Part shown: positions 1 to 10,502 of the stretch, piece after piece
Position numbering within the stretch: position 1 is the stretch's first letter
How the letters are laid out: the number at the start of each line of letters is the position of its first letter
Source of the DNA: Nymphaea colorata
Lineage: Eukaryota; Streptophyta; Magnoliopsida; Nymphaeales; Nymphaeaceae
NCBI RefSeq assembly: GCF_008831285.2
Contig: NC_045138.2
Location: 23,653,934 to 23,717,933, forward strand
Length of the DNA: 64,000 nt
Reading direction: 5' to 3'
Made by a program: the position numbers and the translations under genes
The notes under the pieces: model-generated
Databases searched by the model: none
The model's input: the letters and a program-made list of their open reading frames with translations, nothing else
What the model was told of the DNA's origin: nothing

Positions 1-170
1 CAAAGATAGACAAGTAGTATCTTTGTTTGTTTGTACCTTCTGTTTATTTGCATTGGTAGGAAGAAACTGCAACAAAGTCTCCTGACCAGACCTGCAGGAA
101 CAAATTCCAAAACTGTGGATTCTTGGTTGACTTTACTTGGATAATTGATTTGTTTGGCTTCCCAAGATCT
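1..170. repeat. Direct repeat copy 1 (cut by window edge)
   Basis: This 170-bp stretch recurs in the same orientation at 2559-2728 with about three substitutions. The window begins inside it, so its true left end is unknown. It has no coding potential. It could be a recent local duplication or part of an uncharacterised element. Confidence 0.85.
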
Positions 171-750
171 TTCGTGGATGTATGATTCTGGGTTCAATAT
201 CAGCTCCTTTTTTTATTATCTAAGTAGTCGAGGATGATTCCTTTATGTTCATATTTTAGAAATTGAAAGGCATCCCTTCTAGAGCATCGGCAACATTGAT
301 GCGCAATGAAACCCGATGCTTGTACGGTACTATGTGTAAATGAAGACCATATTATTTGCACAACACAAGCACTCAAGCTTATGAGTTAAATTAATCATTT
401 TTAAACTATTTCAAAGTAAAACCTTGACATCTCTTATCATGTTTCCAGGCTTCCTAGGGGTATGAGGATTTAACCAATCTCCATTTGGTCTTGAAAAATA
501 TTTGGTCATTTTATTACCAAACTGCTAGTCCATACATGGAATAGAAGAAGCCCCTCAAACCTAGTCTGTCATGTTGAGTGTGGCAAATTCTCCATTGTTT
601 CCTTTGTCTCAGGAGAGGTAGACCATTTGGGACCAGATATGAAACTTGACCTATTATTCCTTCTTAATGAGTGTCTTCAATCTGCATAACCTGGACTTAG
701 GGTATTTTTTCTCAAAAGCATTGGTTGATTTGAATGTTGACGTTTTTTGA

Positions 751-806
751 AAAGTTGACTAGTCTTGTTTCTCAGTTAAAAGTTGACTAGTCTTGTTTCT
801 TAGTTA
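751..806. repeat. 28-bp tandem duplication
   Basis: Two adjacent 28-bp units (751-778 and 779-806) differ at one position. They share the core AGTTGACTAGTCTTG. This is probably replication slippage. Confidence 0.8.
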
Positions 807-1352
807 GGTATTTCACATGTCCAGCATAGGTAAATGTTATTGGTTTGATTTGTTTTCAATAGGATCATATTCTGGTTTAGTTAGACTTTTTTTAGTTTTG
901 TTGAGTTGGGCAATTGTTGGTTAGATTTTATAGTAGTTCATTCTTTTTCTTTTTCTTTTTCTTTTTTTCTGCTTTAGTGGTTTTCTAACATAGTGCTTGC
1001 CTTGTCGTGTTTAGTTCTCACTCTCATTGTGGCTTGGGTTGTTTAGGAGCCTTGTTGACTTTGTTAATTGGTTTTCATTTTTCAATGTCTTTACTTGTTT
1101 TTTTGATAAATAAAATCTGAAAAAGTTCATGGGTCTGCTGGTTGTGTTGCGCGCTGATATGGTAATTAGGAGAAATTGTTTTCAAAACATCCTTTTCAGG
1201 ATGTTTGACTGTGCACCAGTTTCATGACAACCTGGTTTTGCATTACCTGGCAAGGGTTTTTTTTTTTTGGGGATAATCTTGTTGTCCTTCTTCAGAGGTA
1301 ACAGTTAATGATCTATGTCTTCTGTCTTCTTGAGCTTTCTATTTTCCTCGTT

Positions 1353-1456
1353 TTGGTGGTCATCATTTGTTCACTTGTCTATTAGCTAGTTGCAGAAATA
1401 GCTCTTAGGTGAACTCTGTCCATTTGGTGGTCATCATTTGTTCACTTGTCTATTAG
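1353..1456. repeat. 33-bp spaced direct repeat
   Basis: The same 33 bases occur at 1353-1385 and 1424-1456, separated by 38 bp. The match is exact by eye. No function is evident. Confidence 0.75.
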
Positions 1457-2558
1457 ATAGTTCCCCTTCTGTTGCCCCACCTATTATGATTTTTGGTATG
1501 AAAGGTCTATGACACAAAATGCAAAGGAGGAGAAATTCCCCATTTATATGCACTTCCGGCCTGGGTTCATCTTTGAACGCAGGACTTCAAGGTGCCTGTA
1601 TTGTTACATCTGCTAGTTTAATCACAACATCCAGGTTTGGATTTTACAATCCCTTGTTTATCAGTTGATAGGAAGTTCATTATCACAGACAGAAAAGGGA
1701 ATAAATAGAGTAGCAAACAAGGAAATCTTGATACATTTAAGTACAGATTTGTTTGATGTAAATGTGAAAGCTAATTTTGATTTGCATGACCTTTAACTGA
1801 GTGAGGATGCGAATATGAATGGCTTAGACTGGTATTCAACTCAGGCTTTCCCATGTCCAATCTACTTATTTCATATTCAGGTGAGGACATGGTTCTAAAT
1901 GTTGGTACGAAATTCTGCTTCAACTGGGTTGAAATTTGAAAATTTACATGGGGATGGGATCATTGTTGCATCATGAACATGTATCCAGGACACGACACAA
2001 CAAACTGAATACAGATCCTGTCATCTTGGTTCTATTTCTAAGCTAGGGAGGAGGACTCAGATCAGTGAGTGAAAACAGACCATTGCATCCCTACTGGACT
2101 GGCTGCAGGTCCGGCTTGTTGGTGGTCCTGGCTGTAGTCTATGCAGTTGAAAATCTAGCTGGTCTACAGTTAGATGGAACCTAAAAGCTCGTTCCATTTT
2201 AATTTTTCATAGTGTAAAATACTTTGCTGTCTGGTGGTTGCCAATTTGACTCAACTTGTTTTCTTATGAAGGCAAGACTGTATCCTTGTTATTTCCTTTT
2301 AAGGTTTGCTTAGGAAACGATTTGATGAGTGTTCTTGTGGATGTCTGTTGGTTTTGGAACAGCCAATTAGAAAAGTGTACTTTTCTTCTGGACAGTAGTT
2401 TGATATAGTTTTCTACTGCAAAATCAAGTTTTTATTTGTGTTTGTAACAATGTTATGGCATCCAAATCGATTCGTGTGAGTTTACCTAGATCTTGGCAGA
2501 CTAATGCTGGCTGCAAAAATTGTCTTTGCTGTAGGCATTAGGTAGGCAATGACTTATA

Positions 2559-2728
2559 CAAAGATAGACAAGTAGTATCTTTGTTTGTTTGTACTTTCTG
2601 TTTATTTGCATTGGTAGGAAGAAACTGCAACAAAGTCTCCTGACCAGACCTGCAGGAACAAATTCCAAAACTGTGCATTCTTGGTTGACTTTACTCGGAT
2701 AATTGATTTGTTTGGCTTCCCAAGATCT
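2559..2728. repeat. Direct repeat copy 2
   Basis: This is the second copy of the repeat at the window start. Similarity stops sharply after the shared CCAAGATCT. The copies are about 98% identical, so the duplication is recent relative to the neighbouring decayed transposons. Confidence 0.85.
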
Positions 2729-4899
2729 GTTACCCTTTGTGTCTAACTTAATTTTATTGCATGGAATCTGATTTGACCCAGTGGTTGCAAAATTCATGTT
2801 GAACACAGTCATAGAGTACTTTTGCTATAAATTTCTGAGAAAATACGTATATGAGCAGAAATCGCTTGGAGCAAACAGACAAGTTTCCAGCAATTAATTG
2901 ATCTAGCTATTACATGAATTGAGTTAGGATTTTAGGTTTGATATCTATTATTGTATGCATTAGAAACCTTAAATCAAGAGTGGTTTGGCCTCTTTCACAA
3001 TTTTTCAAATTTGTTTATTTTCAGTTGCCTTCTACCCTAGGTCCAGTTACTTTAGAGAGCAGTGATTTCTCTTAATTTCCTTTTTAGAATTTGGAATATT
3101 TCAAGGCACTCGTGAAAAGGCTTGTACTTTTTGGTTTTTCGTTTTCTTTTTTTTTAGTTTGTGTGTGTGTGTGTATTGTATTGTAGTTAGAGAGCAACTG
3201 TTCAACTTGGCTAGCAAATATAGGTTCACTTCTTCATTTTCTTGGTGAGTTTCTGTTCATATTTTTTTTAAATTGCTTCTTTTTGGTTTGAACTCTCTAA
3301 TTATTGAGTTTAACATGCAAGGAAGGTGCAATTAGATAGGTGGGATAGAATCGAATAATCTAGTTGTGTTTGATTTTTTAGTTTGATTGTTTTTTATTTT
3401 ATGTCAGAAAGCACAAGGATTTGTTGAGACTGTTGTAGCTTGGAAGATTACCAGTTGGGTCTCGGTTGGCTTGAGGCTAAACAGGTATGAAATGGGTATG
3501 TATACTATCTTCTCATTCTTCAACCTACTTTAAGAGGTACAATTTATCCCTTTGTCTGTGGCCTACATGTGTATTTTTATGCAAGTTTGTTTTGTGTAAG
3601 CAAAACTATAAGGTGCTATTATTTCAAATTCAAACCCCAACTCTCTTTTCAAATTGGGTAAATGCAGTTGATGTTTCATATGAGTGAGTCGTATTTAAAA
3701 AAAAAAACGAAAACAAACCATTTGCGATTCTTTGCACATGGGTTGATATGAGGTGTCAACCAATAGAAGCCTCTTATGAACCTAAGTCAGAAGACCTTCC
3801 GTCAGCCCTTCTTTTGTAATGAGGGGTAAATATGAGTTGATAACCAATAATTCACCACATGTTGGATCCTATAGCTCCAAGCCTTAGTAGTGAAAGACTT
3901 GGGAATGATTTTTGGAAGCTAAAGAATAAAAAAAACTTATGGTAGGGCCTGTTTACTGCATATCTGAGATCCACGGGAATGTAAGATCACTGGTAATCTC
4001 AAATCCGTGGATTTGAGGTTGCAACTATGCGGCCCCCCCTAAAAAAAAAAAATCCGACCTCAAACCCATGGTTTTTTTTTTTTTGCATGTAATGTGAATT
4101 GAGCTAGTGAGATCCCTTGTTTGTTTTTATAAGGATGCCACATTTCAGTCTCAAATATGAGATATGAAGCTATGAGCATTTGAGAAGATGGAAGGTCCCT
4201 TTCATAAGATGGTCCATTGCTCCTATGGTATAGAGAGGGTTAGTATCAATGTTAAGTTTGCAACAGAATGCCTAAAGAAGCTTTGCAGGGTAATATACCG
4301 AAGTTCACTGCTTGGGCAAAGGTGGAGTCCTCACTCGATTTGCCATGAAAGGAGATATGTCAGAAGTTCTAAAACAAATGATGTAGAGAGTTGTAGGGAA
4401 TTTCCTTGAATGCACACAATGGAAATTCTCTCGGTAGAATCTTCCTTCAAGCTCTCAATATGGAGACAACTCTCAAGACTCTTACACGTTACCTTTATGG
4501 CAGAACCAGTGCAATGGTCGATAAGGAACTAGGCACCCTTGCATCCCAAGGTATGAATAGCTTCATCAAAATATTTGAAAGAGTTCAATAAACATTACAG
4601 ACGTGATTTTGTGTGGAGGAGCCATATTTATGGTTCAATCTGTATGCATCTGAGTTAAAAGGTAATCATGCATCTGGGTTAAAGGTAATCAGAAGCTATT
4701 TCTGGCTGAAAGCGCAGTGGAGAAAGCAGCTCAAAAGAGCTGTAAGACACTGCATCTGCTGTGGGTATGCCAGGTAACGAGGCTTGATCATGATCATGGT
4801 AGGGTGATCTTCTTTGAATGTAGCCATGTTGTGGATACATTATTTTTAAGATTTTTTTTTTTTTGACTTTCAAAGAACGGAGACATATATAAAAAATAT
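2729..4899. other. AT-rich non-coding DNA
   Basis: I see no supported gene. The stretch holds a short (GT)n near 3163-3174, a perfect 9-bp-stem palindrome at 3998-4017 (core CTCAAATCC/GGATTTGAG), and A and T runs at about 4030-4085. Short open frames at 4188-4591 match no family I recognise and have no start or splice context. Confidence 0.5.
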
Positions 4900-5073
4900 A
4901 GACTAGATTTCTAGAACAGGTTCTTAGCAGCTTGAATGATCCCTTGAAGATTTTTATGATCTCCAACCACAAGAACTGAAGCTGGTGGCTGAACAGTTGC
5001 CTAGAGGGGCAGGCATGTCCTGCAAAGGGAGTACTCTTCAATCAATAGTTTTCTCTTCTTTAGTCTTCAATCA
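4900..5073. repeat. Dispersed repeat, copy A
   Basis: This stretch matches 35274-35447 in the same orientation at roughly 85-90% by eye, with small indels. It lies about 350 bp upstream of a copia RNase H remnant, so it may belong to the same dead element, for example as LTR or internal sequence. I cannot assign it. Confidence 0.7.
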
Positions 5074-5429
5074 GTAATGCTGCCTGCTGCTTTAGAAATG
5101 AGGGCTTTGCTCGTGATGTGACACCTTCTAGGTGCAGTAGCTGGAAGTAGATCGTCTGTCTCTAGGAGAACCAGCCCAGTCCGCATCTGAGTTTTTGGGC
5201 TATGATGCGTAAGGAGCAAAGCCCCCAGCGACCCTCACGCTTCGCTTTGCGAGTGCTTTGTGGGCTTTGAACATTTGATAGTCAAAGCACTTGCAAAGAG
5301 GGCTTTGCGAGTGACGTGACGTTCCCTCACGCCATTGAAAGTTGCGAGGGCTTTTTGGTCTTTTGCTAATATAAGAACGTGAAGTTGGAGGGAACTTGGA
5401 ACAGTTAGAAGCAATCTGTTGTGGCAAGA

Positions 5430-5775
5430 TCTAGTGCCAGAGCTATGGTGCTTACTGCCTGTGAACTAACTTGGTGAACAACTCTCATGACAGAGGTTGG
5501 GGTCAATGTGAAACCTCCTATGGACATGCACTGTGATAATCTGGCAGCGATACAGATTTCCTCCAACCCAGTCTTCCATGAGGAGAGGACAATGAATATG
5601 GAAGTAGACTGTCATTTTGTGAGAGACAAGGTAACTACAAAGGCCGTATGAGAAGTCTCAGTTGGCTGATATGTTTCTGTTTACTAAAGCTCTTGGGAAA
5701 AAAAGGCTACAGGATTGGGCAAGCTTGGCATGATTTTTTTCATGCTCCAGCTTTAGGGGGACAAGTCAAAGTCTT
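5430..5775 (+). pseudogene. Decayed Ty1/copia RNase H and 3' end fragment
   Basis: The plus frame at 5526-5648 reads a copia RNase H signature: CDN followed by AAI, then SNPVFHE, then a VDCHFVRDK block. This block is typical of the C-terminal end of copia pol. Flanking frames are broken by stops and frameshifts. A purine-rich run (AGGGGGAC) near 5754-5761 sits where a polypurine tract would lie. No upstream RT, integrase or gag remains nearby, so only the tail survives. It is unrelated to the intact-boundary copia element at 14938-21160, which lies on the other strand and differs in sequence. Confidence 0.75.
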
Positions 5776-5779
5776 CTAA

Positions 5780-6640
5780 ATGAAGGGCGCGAGCTTGTCA
5801 TTAATTCAACATGCTGAGGATCCGAAGCTACTTTTGTAATTGTTGTATCTAACCCTTTCTAACTAATGAAAAGTAGAGCTGGGCGTGTGATTATAATGAT
5901 CCCCACAAAACCTCTCTTTTTATGAGTTAACAAAGTAGAGCTATTTGATGATTGGTAGAGGAGTCAGGGCTCAGAGTGAGTCAATTGTCACCCCCAAAGA
6001 TGTCTTATGGTACGGATAATCATATGAAAAAAATGGATTCTTTTGTCTCCATACATAGGGGCCTCCCAACGTCATCAAGACACGACCGCTCATAGAGACG
6101 CGCTTTTTCTTCTTGCGACACGAAACTCTGATTCTCATACGCAAAGAGTCAGTGATGATGTGGAGTGAATGAAGGTTTGACATCATTGAACACTCTTTCT
6201 GCGGACTTTCTAACGACTAGGTTTCAAGAACCTGTTGTGGTGTTTGATAGTCCAGGATGAAGACTCTTCTGGACGGATGGACCTTAGTGTAGAGAAGAGT
6301 TTCAAGGGCGCAAGCCTGGGGAACAAGGAAATGTATATCGACACTTGCCTACACTGCTCGTTTAGTTGTCCTTTGGGTTAGTGGGCTATGACTATGATAA
6401 TTGGTCATTCATTATCCACTTGGTGTGGGCAAAGAGTGTCATGCGGGAAGAAAAAAGGCTGATGTGCGATTCCAGTAGCTGGATGAAGAGAAATAGAGAT
6501 AGGTGCTGGCCTGGCTGTGATCGGTACTGCTTCCCCACCCGGTTAGGCGAAGATGGCGCTAGCGCCGGGTGGAAAACCATTCTTCTATGTTGAAGTCTAA
6601 TAGCACAGTGTGTGGATAGTGAGGAACGATCAAACGTTTT
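5780..6640. other. Higher-GC, organelle-like DNA left of the viral insert
   Basis: From about 5960 the base composition rises well above the AT-rich flanks and the sequence loses transposon features. The style resembles the 30.17-33.55 kb block on the other side of the viral sequence. I recognise no organelle gene, so a mitochondrial origin is an inference from composition and texture only. If it is correct, the virus sits inside a single older insertion of organelle DNA. Confidence 0.3.
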
Positions 6641-6746
6641 ATGGGGGCCGGCCTACCTACCAAAGCAAGCAAAAGCACTACAATATAAGACCGTTGATCT
6701 AGATTCGAGCGAGTGGAATGACGACCACATATCTCTGCCTCACCAA

Positions 6747-6760
6747 CTCTATATAAGACC
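6747..6760 (+). promoter_or_regulatory. TATA box of the pararetroviral promoter
   Basis: TATATAA lies at 6750-6756 within the context CTCTATATAAGACC. The Met-tRNA primer site follows at 6877, about 120 bp downstream, and the viral ORFs follow that. Caulimovirid pregenomic RNA promoters have this layout. The transcription start (about 6780) is inferred. Confidence 0.6.
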
Positions 6761-6876
6761 ATCAGGATGGCAGGTTCGGGGCATCGCCAGTTCAACCATC
6801 TGCCCCCTTTTCTCTGTTTCCATCACCTCTCTCCTTCTCTTCCTTATGTCATTCTTCCTCACTCTTCCCCCATTTG

Positions 6877-6888
6877 TGGTATCAGAGC
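6877..6888 (+). other. Met-tRNA primer-binding site of the endogenous caulimovirid
   Basis: The 12 bases TGGTATCAGAGC match the complement of the initiator Met-tRNA 3' end. They are used by caulimovirids and by many LTR elements to prime minus-strand synthesis. No LTR boundary precedes this copy, and caulimovirid ORFs follow it, which favours the viral reading. By convention, caulimovirid maps begin at this site. Confidence 0.85.
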
Positions 6889-7359
6889 TTGTTTATTGTA
6901 CTAATTAAGACTGATATAGAAGTCTCATGGATTCTATTCCAGAGACAATGAGCAATGTATCGTCAATTTCTGAAGAAGTTGATGAAATCTCTGTAAGTAT
7001 GGTTTATCCAAGTACTGAATAAAGTGTTTGTTTTCCTTAAGAGCATGTGTTAGTATTTTGACTACCAAGCATGTGTAGAGTAGTTTTATTTTCTGTCAGT
7101 TGTACTAGTTAAATTTGCCAAAGTTCGACTATATGATTACATGGTAAAAGAGGAGATCTGACTGTGTTGTCCCAAGAGGGAAAGACCCCAGACGAGTACC
7201 CACAAAGGCAGAGGCCGATCGGGGAAAGTGAGATGGTCATGTCATGAGGGAAACATAGAAAGAAGATTCTTAAGCCTAGTATGTCATATAGAGGACAATG
7301 GTTATTTAATTTTCAGCAACAACGGATAGATCATAGGACACAATAGCACATACTTGTTA
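6889..7359 (+). promoter_or_regulatory. Pararetroviral RNA leader with splice-like signals
   Basis: This is the leader between the primer site and the first longer ORF. It contains a short ORF (6927-7022), a consensus 5' splice site (GTAAGTAT at 6993) and a pyrimidine-rich 3' splice site (AATTTTCAG ending at 7316). The implied intron is 324 bp. Some caulimovirids splice leader ORFs. Here the fused frame would meet a stop within about ten codons, so either splicing serves another purpose or the copy has decayed. Confidence 0.45.
6927..7022 (+). CDS. Short leader ORF (31 codons) of the endogenous caulimovirid
   Basis: ATG at 6927 to TAA at 7020-7022, the first ATG after the primer site. The product is acidic and rich in Ser and Glu. 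The splice-like donor at 6993 falls exactly between two codons. Caulimovirid leaders usually hold several short ORFs that steer ribosome shunting or reinitiation, so a regulatory role is plausible. It may equally be chance. Confidence 0.4.
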   Translation: MDSIPETMSNVSSISEEVDEISVSMVYPSTE

Positions 7360-7653
7360 ATGAAAATACTCGAACTACTTGAACAGGAAAACTTCTCACT
7401 CGATATGGAAAAAACTGAATTGGGAAAAATTCTACAAGATATAGAACTAGTATTAGAAAATAAAAAAAGAATAAGTAAACAACTGAATGATATTTTGAAA
7501 AATATGAACCAGAAAAAAATACAAACTATAGAAAGAGAGCCAGAAAAACTCTATATTTCGGACCAAATAGTTAAACGAGAAATAAAATATATAACAGCAA
7601 TATATAACCAGGATTTAATTACAGGAAGAGTTATAACAGAATCATTCATATGA
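7360..7653 (+). CDS. Small viral ORF, unknown function
   Basis: The frame runs from the ATG at 7360 to a TGA ending at 7653 (about 97 residues). An in-frame TTG at 7354 lies just upstream. The product is rich in Lys, Glu, Ile and Asn, with no cysteine cluster or membrane segment. The heavy A-rich codon use matches the other viral ORFs and differs from the flanks. Its position, first long ORF after the leader, matches the variable small ORFs that precede the structural genes in several caulimovirid genera. I do not recognise the family. Confidence 0.55.
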   Translation: MKILELLEQENFSLDMEKTELGKILQDIELVLENKKRISKQLNDILKNMNQKKIQTIEREPEKLYISDQIVKREIKYITAIYNQDLITGRVITESFI

Positions 7654-7705
7654 ATAATATAGAACATGAAATAGATTCAAAGAAAACCTTTGTGTTTGGA
7701 CAGAG

Positions 7706-8032
7706 ATGCCAAGGAAATTTTTAGAAATAAAACAGGATGATATGTATTTGATACTTGATGAAGAAGAAATGAATACAGAAACAGTATTAGATAGAATCAA
7801 AAGACTTAATGAAGAAAATAGGCCTAAACTTAAAAATAAGTGGTACAGAAATAAACAAGAAGAGGGACTACAACAAAATAATACAGAACGATTGGAAGCA
7901 AAAATGGATAGAATGATAGATCTGTTAGAAAAATTGATAGAAAAAATAGACCAGAAATTTGAGCAAATAAATAAAAAATTAGACAAAATAAATGTTGATA
8001 AAAAAATAAATATGCTAGAAATAAACTTATGA
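7706..8032 (+). CDS. Small viral ORF with C-terminal coiled coil
   Basis: 108 codons from the ATG at 7706. The N-terminal third is acidic. The C-terminal third (about residues 65-105) is a strong coiled-coil candidate, with Leu/Ile at heptad spacing through the block that includes LLEKLIEKIDQKFEQI. Caulimovirid virion-associated proteins carry coiled coils that bind the capsid, so this is a candidate analogue by feature and position only. A different frame opens just upstream (ATG near 7650) and closes early. This ORF may therefore be the distal part of a longer frame broken by an indel. Confidence 0.5.
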   Translation: MPRKFLEIKQDDMYLILDEEEMNTETVLDRIKRLNEENRPKLKNKWYRNKQEEGLQQNNTERLEAKMDRMIDLLEKLIEKIDQKFEQINKKLDKINVDKKINMLEINL

Positions 8033-8057
8033 ACCTAGCATAACTTATACCGAATTA

Positions 8058-8321
8058 ATGGAAAAAGAACAAATTGAAGAAGTTAACATGAATACAACAC
8101 CGAAAGAAGGTATTAAGATAAAAGAAGAATATACATCAGGGTCAAGAACATATAAAGGAAATCCAACAAGGAATAGACATTATGATGACTATAGTAAAAA
8201 TGAAAGGATGGAAAGAATATGGCAATCAAGATTAAAAGACAAAATAGAAGAAAAAGAATGGAAACAAGGTATACTAAACTTAGATAAAACAGGCAATATA
8301 TTAATACTATTACAAATATGA
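8058..8321 (+). CDS. Viral ORF immediately upstream of, and in frame with, the capsid ORF
   Basis: 87 codons from the ATG at 8058 to the TGA at 8319-8321. It is in the same reading frame as the 713-codon ORF that starts at 8331, with only that TGA and two further codons between them. The product is hydrophilic and charged, like an N-terminal capsid extension. Either the TGA is a decay mutation dividing one larger polyprotein frame, or the two are separate ORFs. Both readings fit, and the shared frame favours the first. Confidence 0.5.
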   Translation: MEKEQIEEVNMNTTPKEGIKIKEEYTSGSRTYKGNPTRNRHYDDYSKNERMERIWQSRLKDKIEEKEWKQGILNLDKTGNILILLQI

Positions 8322-8330
8322 AAAGCTGAA

Positions 8331-10472
8331 ATGAGCAAACATATTACAGAAAGTAAAATAGAACTAAAAAACGTACCAGCCTACATTGAAAATTCATTTG
8401 TAGGAAATATCTATCTATGGTTTGATCAACTACCAACCACTTCAAAAAAATCCTTAAGAGCCGAAACAGATAGTCAAGGAACCATGACTACTAATCCTTT
8501 AGATATACTAAAGAAATATTTAGCATCAATTAAAGCCGAATTTTCACATTCAAACATAGAAAAAATATATGATAACCAGATGAAAATAACAGCAAGACAA
8601 AATATTTTAAATTTAACTATATGTGACATGTGTTACTTAGAAGAATATATACAGCTGTTTAGTAAATATTTTTACCAATCAAGTATAACAGTAGAAGAAA
8701 AACCACGATACTTAGACCTATTCTTTTCAAAATTACCACCAATAATATATGAACAAGTAATTAAAACGTTCCAAGACAATAAACCGAAAGAAGATACACT
8801 AGGATCAAGAATAGAATTTCTAAGAACATGGTTTAAAAAAATGTGTGAAGAACATATAAAATCAAAAAAATTAAAATTAATCATACAATCACCATATAAA
8901 TGCTGTGAAGAACAGTTGGCACCCCAATTAGGATGCAAAACATTTTATAAACCAAAAGGATACAAGAAATATAGAAAATTAAAACACTATTACAAAAAAT
9001 ATAAGAAATATAAACAAAAATATCCAAAACGAAGATATTATGTAAAAAATAAGAATAAATATCCCAGAAAAACTTCAAGTTGCAAATGTTATAATTGTGG
9101 AAAAATTGGCCATATAGCAAAAGAATGTAGACAAAAAATAAAAGAAAAGTTAATAAATATTATAGACGATGACTATATAAATATCGAAAAACTAAGTGAT
9201 ACAGATATTTCTGAACATGAAACTATGAAAAAGATAGCGAATCAGATGAGTGAACAAATAGAAAAACCGCAAGATATAAAATATCAAGATATAAAATATC
9301 AAGAAGAGTTAACAGAAGATTATACAATCCAGAGAATAATATTCGATGAAAAAATCTTCAAACAAATAGAAAAACAAGAACTAGATATTAGTACAGAAAA
9401 AATATTCGAACCGTTAGTAAGAAAAATACCAGTAATAAAATCCCTACTTAAGAAAAATATAGAAGAATACTACATTATCAACCAACGAGAACATGTAATT
9501 GATATAGAACATGCAGGAATAACAGAAGGAACAACCAGAGTACCACTAATTAGTATACAAGGTATCCAAGAAGAACTAACACAACTAAAAGTAAAAAATT
9601 CCATGAAATATGTGTATTTTGGAGGAATAGAAATACTAGTAAAAGCATGTTTTAAAGAAGGAATAAACACACCTTTAGAATTATACCTATCAGATGATCG
9701 AATCATATATCCAGCTGAAAAAGCAATAATAGCAAAAGTCAGAGGTAATCTAATATATCAAAAACTTAAATTTATAGTAAAACCGAATTATACGATAAGC
9801 CTAACAGATAAACATATAGATAGAAGCCTAGTATTATACTGGAAACTATCAGGAATTAAACTTGAAAAAGGATGCAAAGTAATGACTATTAAAGGGAAAA
9901 ATATGTACATAGTAACAAATAAACACAAGATATCTGTTAAAAGAAAAACAAATGACACAGTACAAATTGATAATCCATTTAAAGAATTAATAACAGTGAT
10001 CAATAATGATGAACCATATTATTTAGAGGATGGACAAAACGAATTACAAATTATTAAACAAAGACTAAGTGTTAGTACAAGAGGAGAAGCTAGCTACCAA
10101 CGGCAATTTCATATAAAAGGAAATGTAGACAATATGCTCAAGAAAATTCTAATAGACACAGGATCAGAAGACAATTATATTACACCAGACATGATAAATA
10201 ACGATATTGTATTTCCTAGTGAACACAAATATAAAGACATCCAAGGAAATATTATCAAGAGTATGGGAAAAGTTAGTAAAGAAATAAAAATAGCAGATTA
10301 CATTTTTGAAATAGATTTCGAAGTACAAGCACATAGAAATGATACACTAACAGGAATAATATTAGGAAATAAGTGGCTAAACAAATATGACAATTTCAAA
10401 ATAGAAAGAAATACATTAGAAATAGAACATCTAGGTAAACATATCATAATACCCAGAGATTTAAATGATTAG
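8331..10472 (+). CDS. Capsid-movement-protease polyprotein of an endogenous caulimovirid
   Basis: A 713-codon uninterrupted frame. Residues 1-200 form a capsid-like region, followed by a very basic Lys/Tyr-rich stretch (about 206-250). A CCHC zinc knuckle has C253, C256, H261 and C266. Residues about 370-560 resemble a 30K-type movement protein, with the pattern of a GIEI strand, an ACFKEGI block and a conserved Asp near 454. The C-terminus (about 600-710) looks like a retropepsin: DTG at 609-611, then a GIILGNKWL flap-distal motif. Capsid before movement protein in one ORF recalls cavemoviruses and solendoviruses. The extra protease-like tail is unusual, because caulimovirid protease normally sits only in the polymerase frame. 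Domain calls are by eye. Confidence 0.75.
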   Translation: MSKHITESKIELKNVPAYIENSFVGNIYLWFDQLPTTSKKSLRAETDSQGTMTTNPLDILKKYLASIKAEFSHSNIEKIYDNQMKITARQNILNLTICDMCYLEEYIQLFSKYFYQSSITVEEKPRYLDLFFSKLPPIIYEQVIKTFQDNKPKEDTLGSRIEFLRTWFKKMCEEHIKSKKLKLIIQSPYKCCEEQLAPQLGCKTFYKPKGYKKYRKLKHYYKKYKKYKQKYPKRRYYVKNKNKYPRKTSSCKCYNCGKIGHIAKECRQKIKEKLINIIDDDYINIEKLSDTDISEHETMKKIANQMSEQIEKPQDIKYQDIKYQEELTEDYTIQRIIFDEKIFKQIEKQELDISTEKIFEPLVRKIPVIKSLLKKNIEEYYIINQREHVIDIEHAGITEGTTRVPLISIQGIQEELTQLKVKNSMKYVYFGGIEILVKACFKEGINTPLELYLSDDRIIYPAEKAIIAKVRGNLIYQKLKFIVKPNYTISLTDKHIDRSLVLYWKLSGIKLEKGCKVMTIKGKNMYIVTNKHKISVKRKTNDTVQIDNPFKELITVINNDEPYYLEDGQNELQIIKQRLSVSTRGEASYQRQFHIKGNVDNMLKKILIDTGSEDNYITPDMINNDIVFPSEHKYKDIQGNIIKSMGKVSKEIKIADYIFEIDFEVQAHRNDTLTGIILGNKWLNKYDNFKIERNTLEIEHLGKHIIIPRDLND

Positions 10473-10502
10473 ACAAATAAGCGAAAAGAATTTGAACAAG
10501 AT

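Larger units (their letters stand above)
171..2558. other. Non-coding spacer between the two 170-bp repeats
   Basis: I see no supported gene, TIR, PBS or reverse-transcriptase motif here. The stretch is T-rich, with pyrimidine runs at 940-970, a 28-bp tandem pair and a 33-bp spaced pair (listed separately). If the flanking 170-bp repeats were LTRs, this would be the internal region. However, there is no tRNA-complementary PBS just after 170 and no polypurine tract just before 2559. Confidence 0.6.

Noticed and set aside
1-2728. 170-bp repeats as LTRs of one retrotransposon
   Set aside because: No tRNA primer site after the first copy, no polypurine tract before the second and no coding remnants between.
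4188-4591. Two plus-strand open frames as a gene
   Set aside because: No recognisable motif. They lie among decayed repeats and have no splice sites that join them to other exons.
6877-6888. Primer site as evidence for an LTR retrotransposon starting here
   Set aside because: No LTR terminus precedes it and no second LTR is found. Caulimovirid capsid, movement and pol domains follow.
10155-10163. The DTG in the capsid-movement ORF as a chance tripeptide
   Set aside because: It is followed at the proper distance by a hydrophobic ILGNKWL motif and surrounding strands typical of retropepsins, so I kept the domain call.
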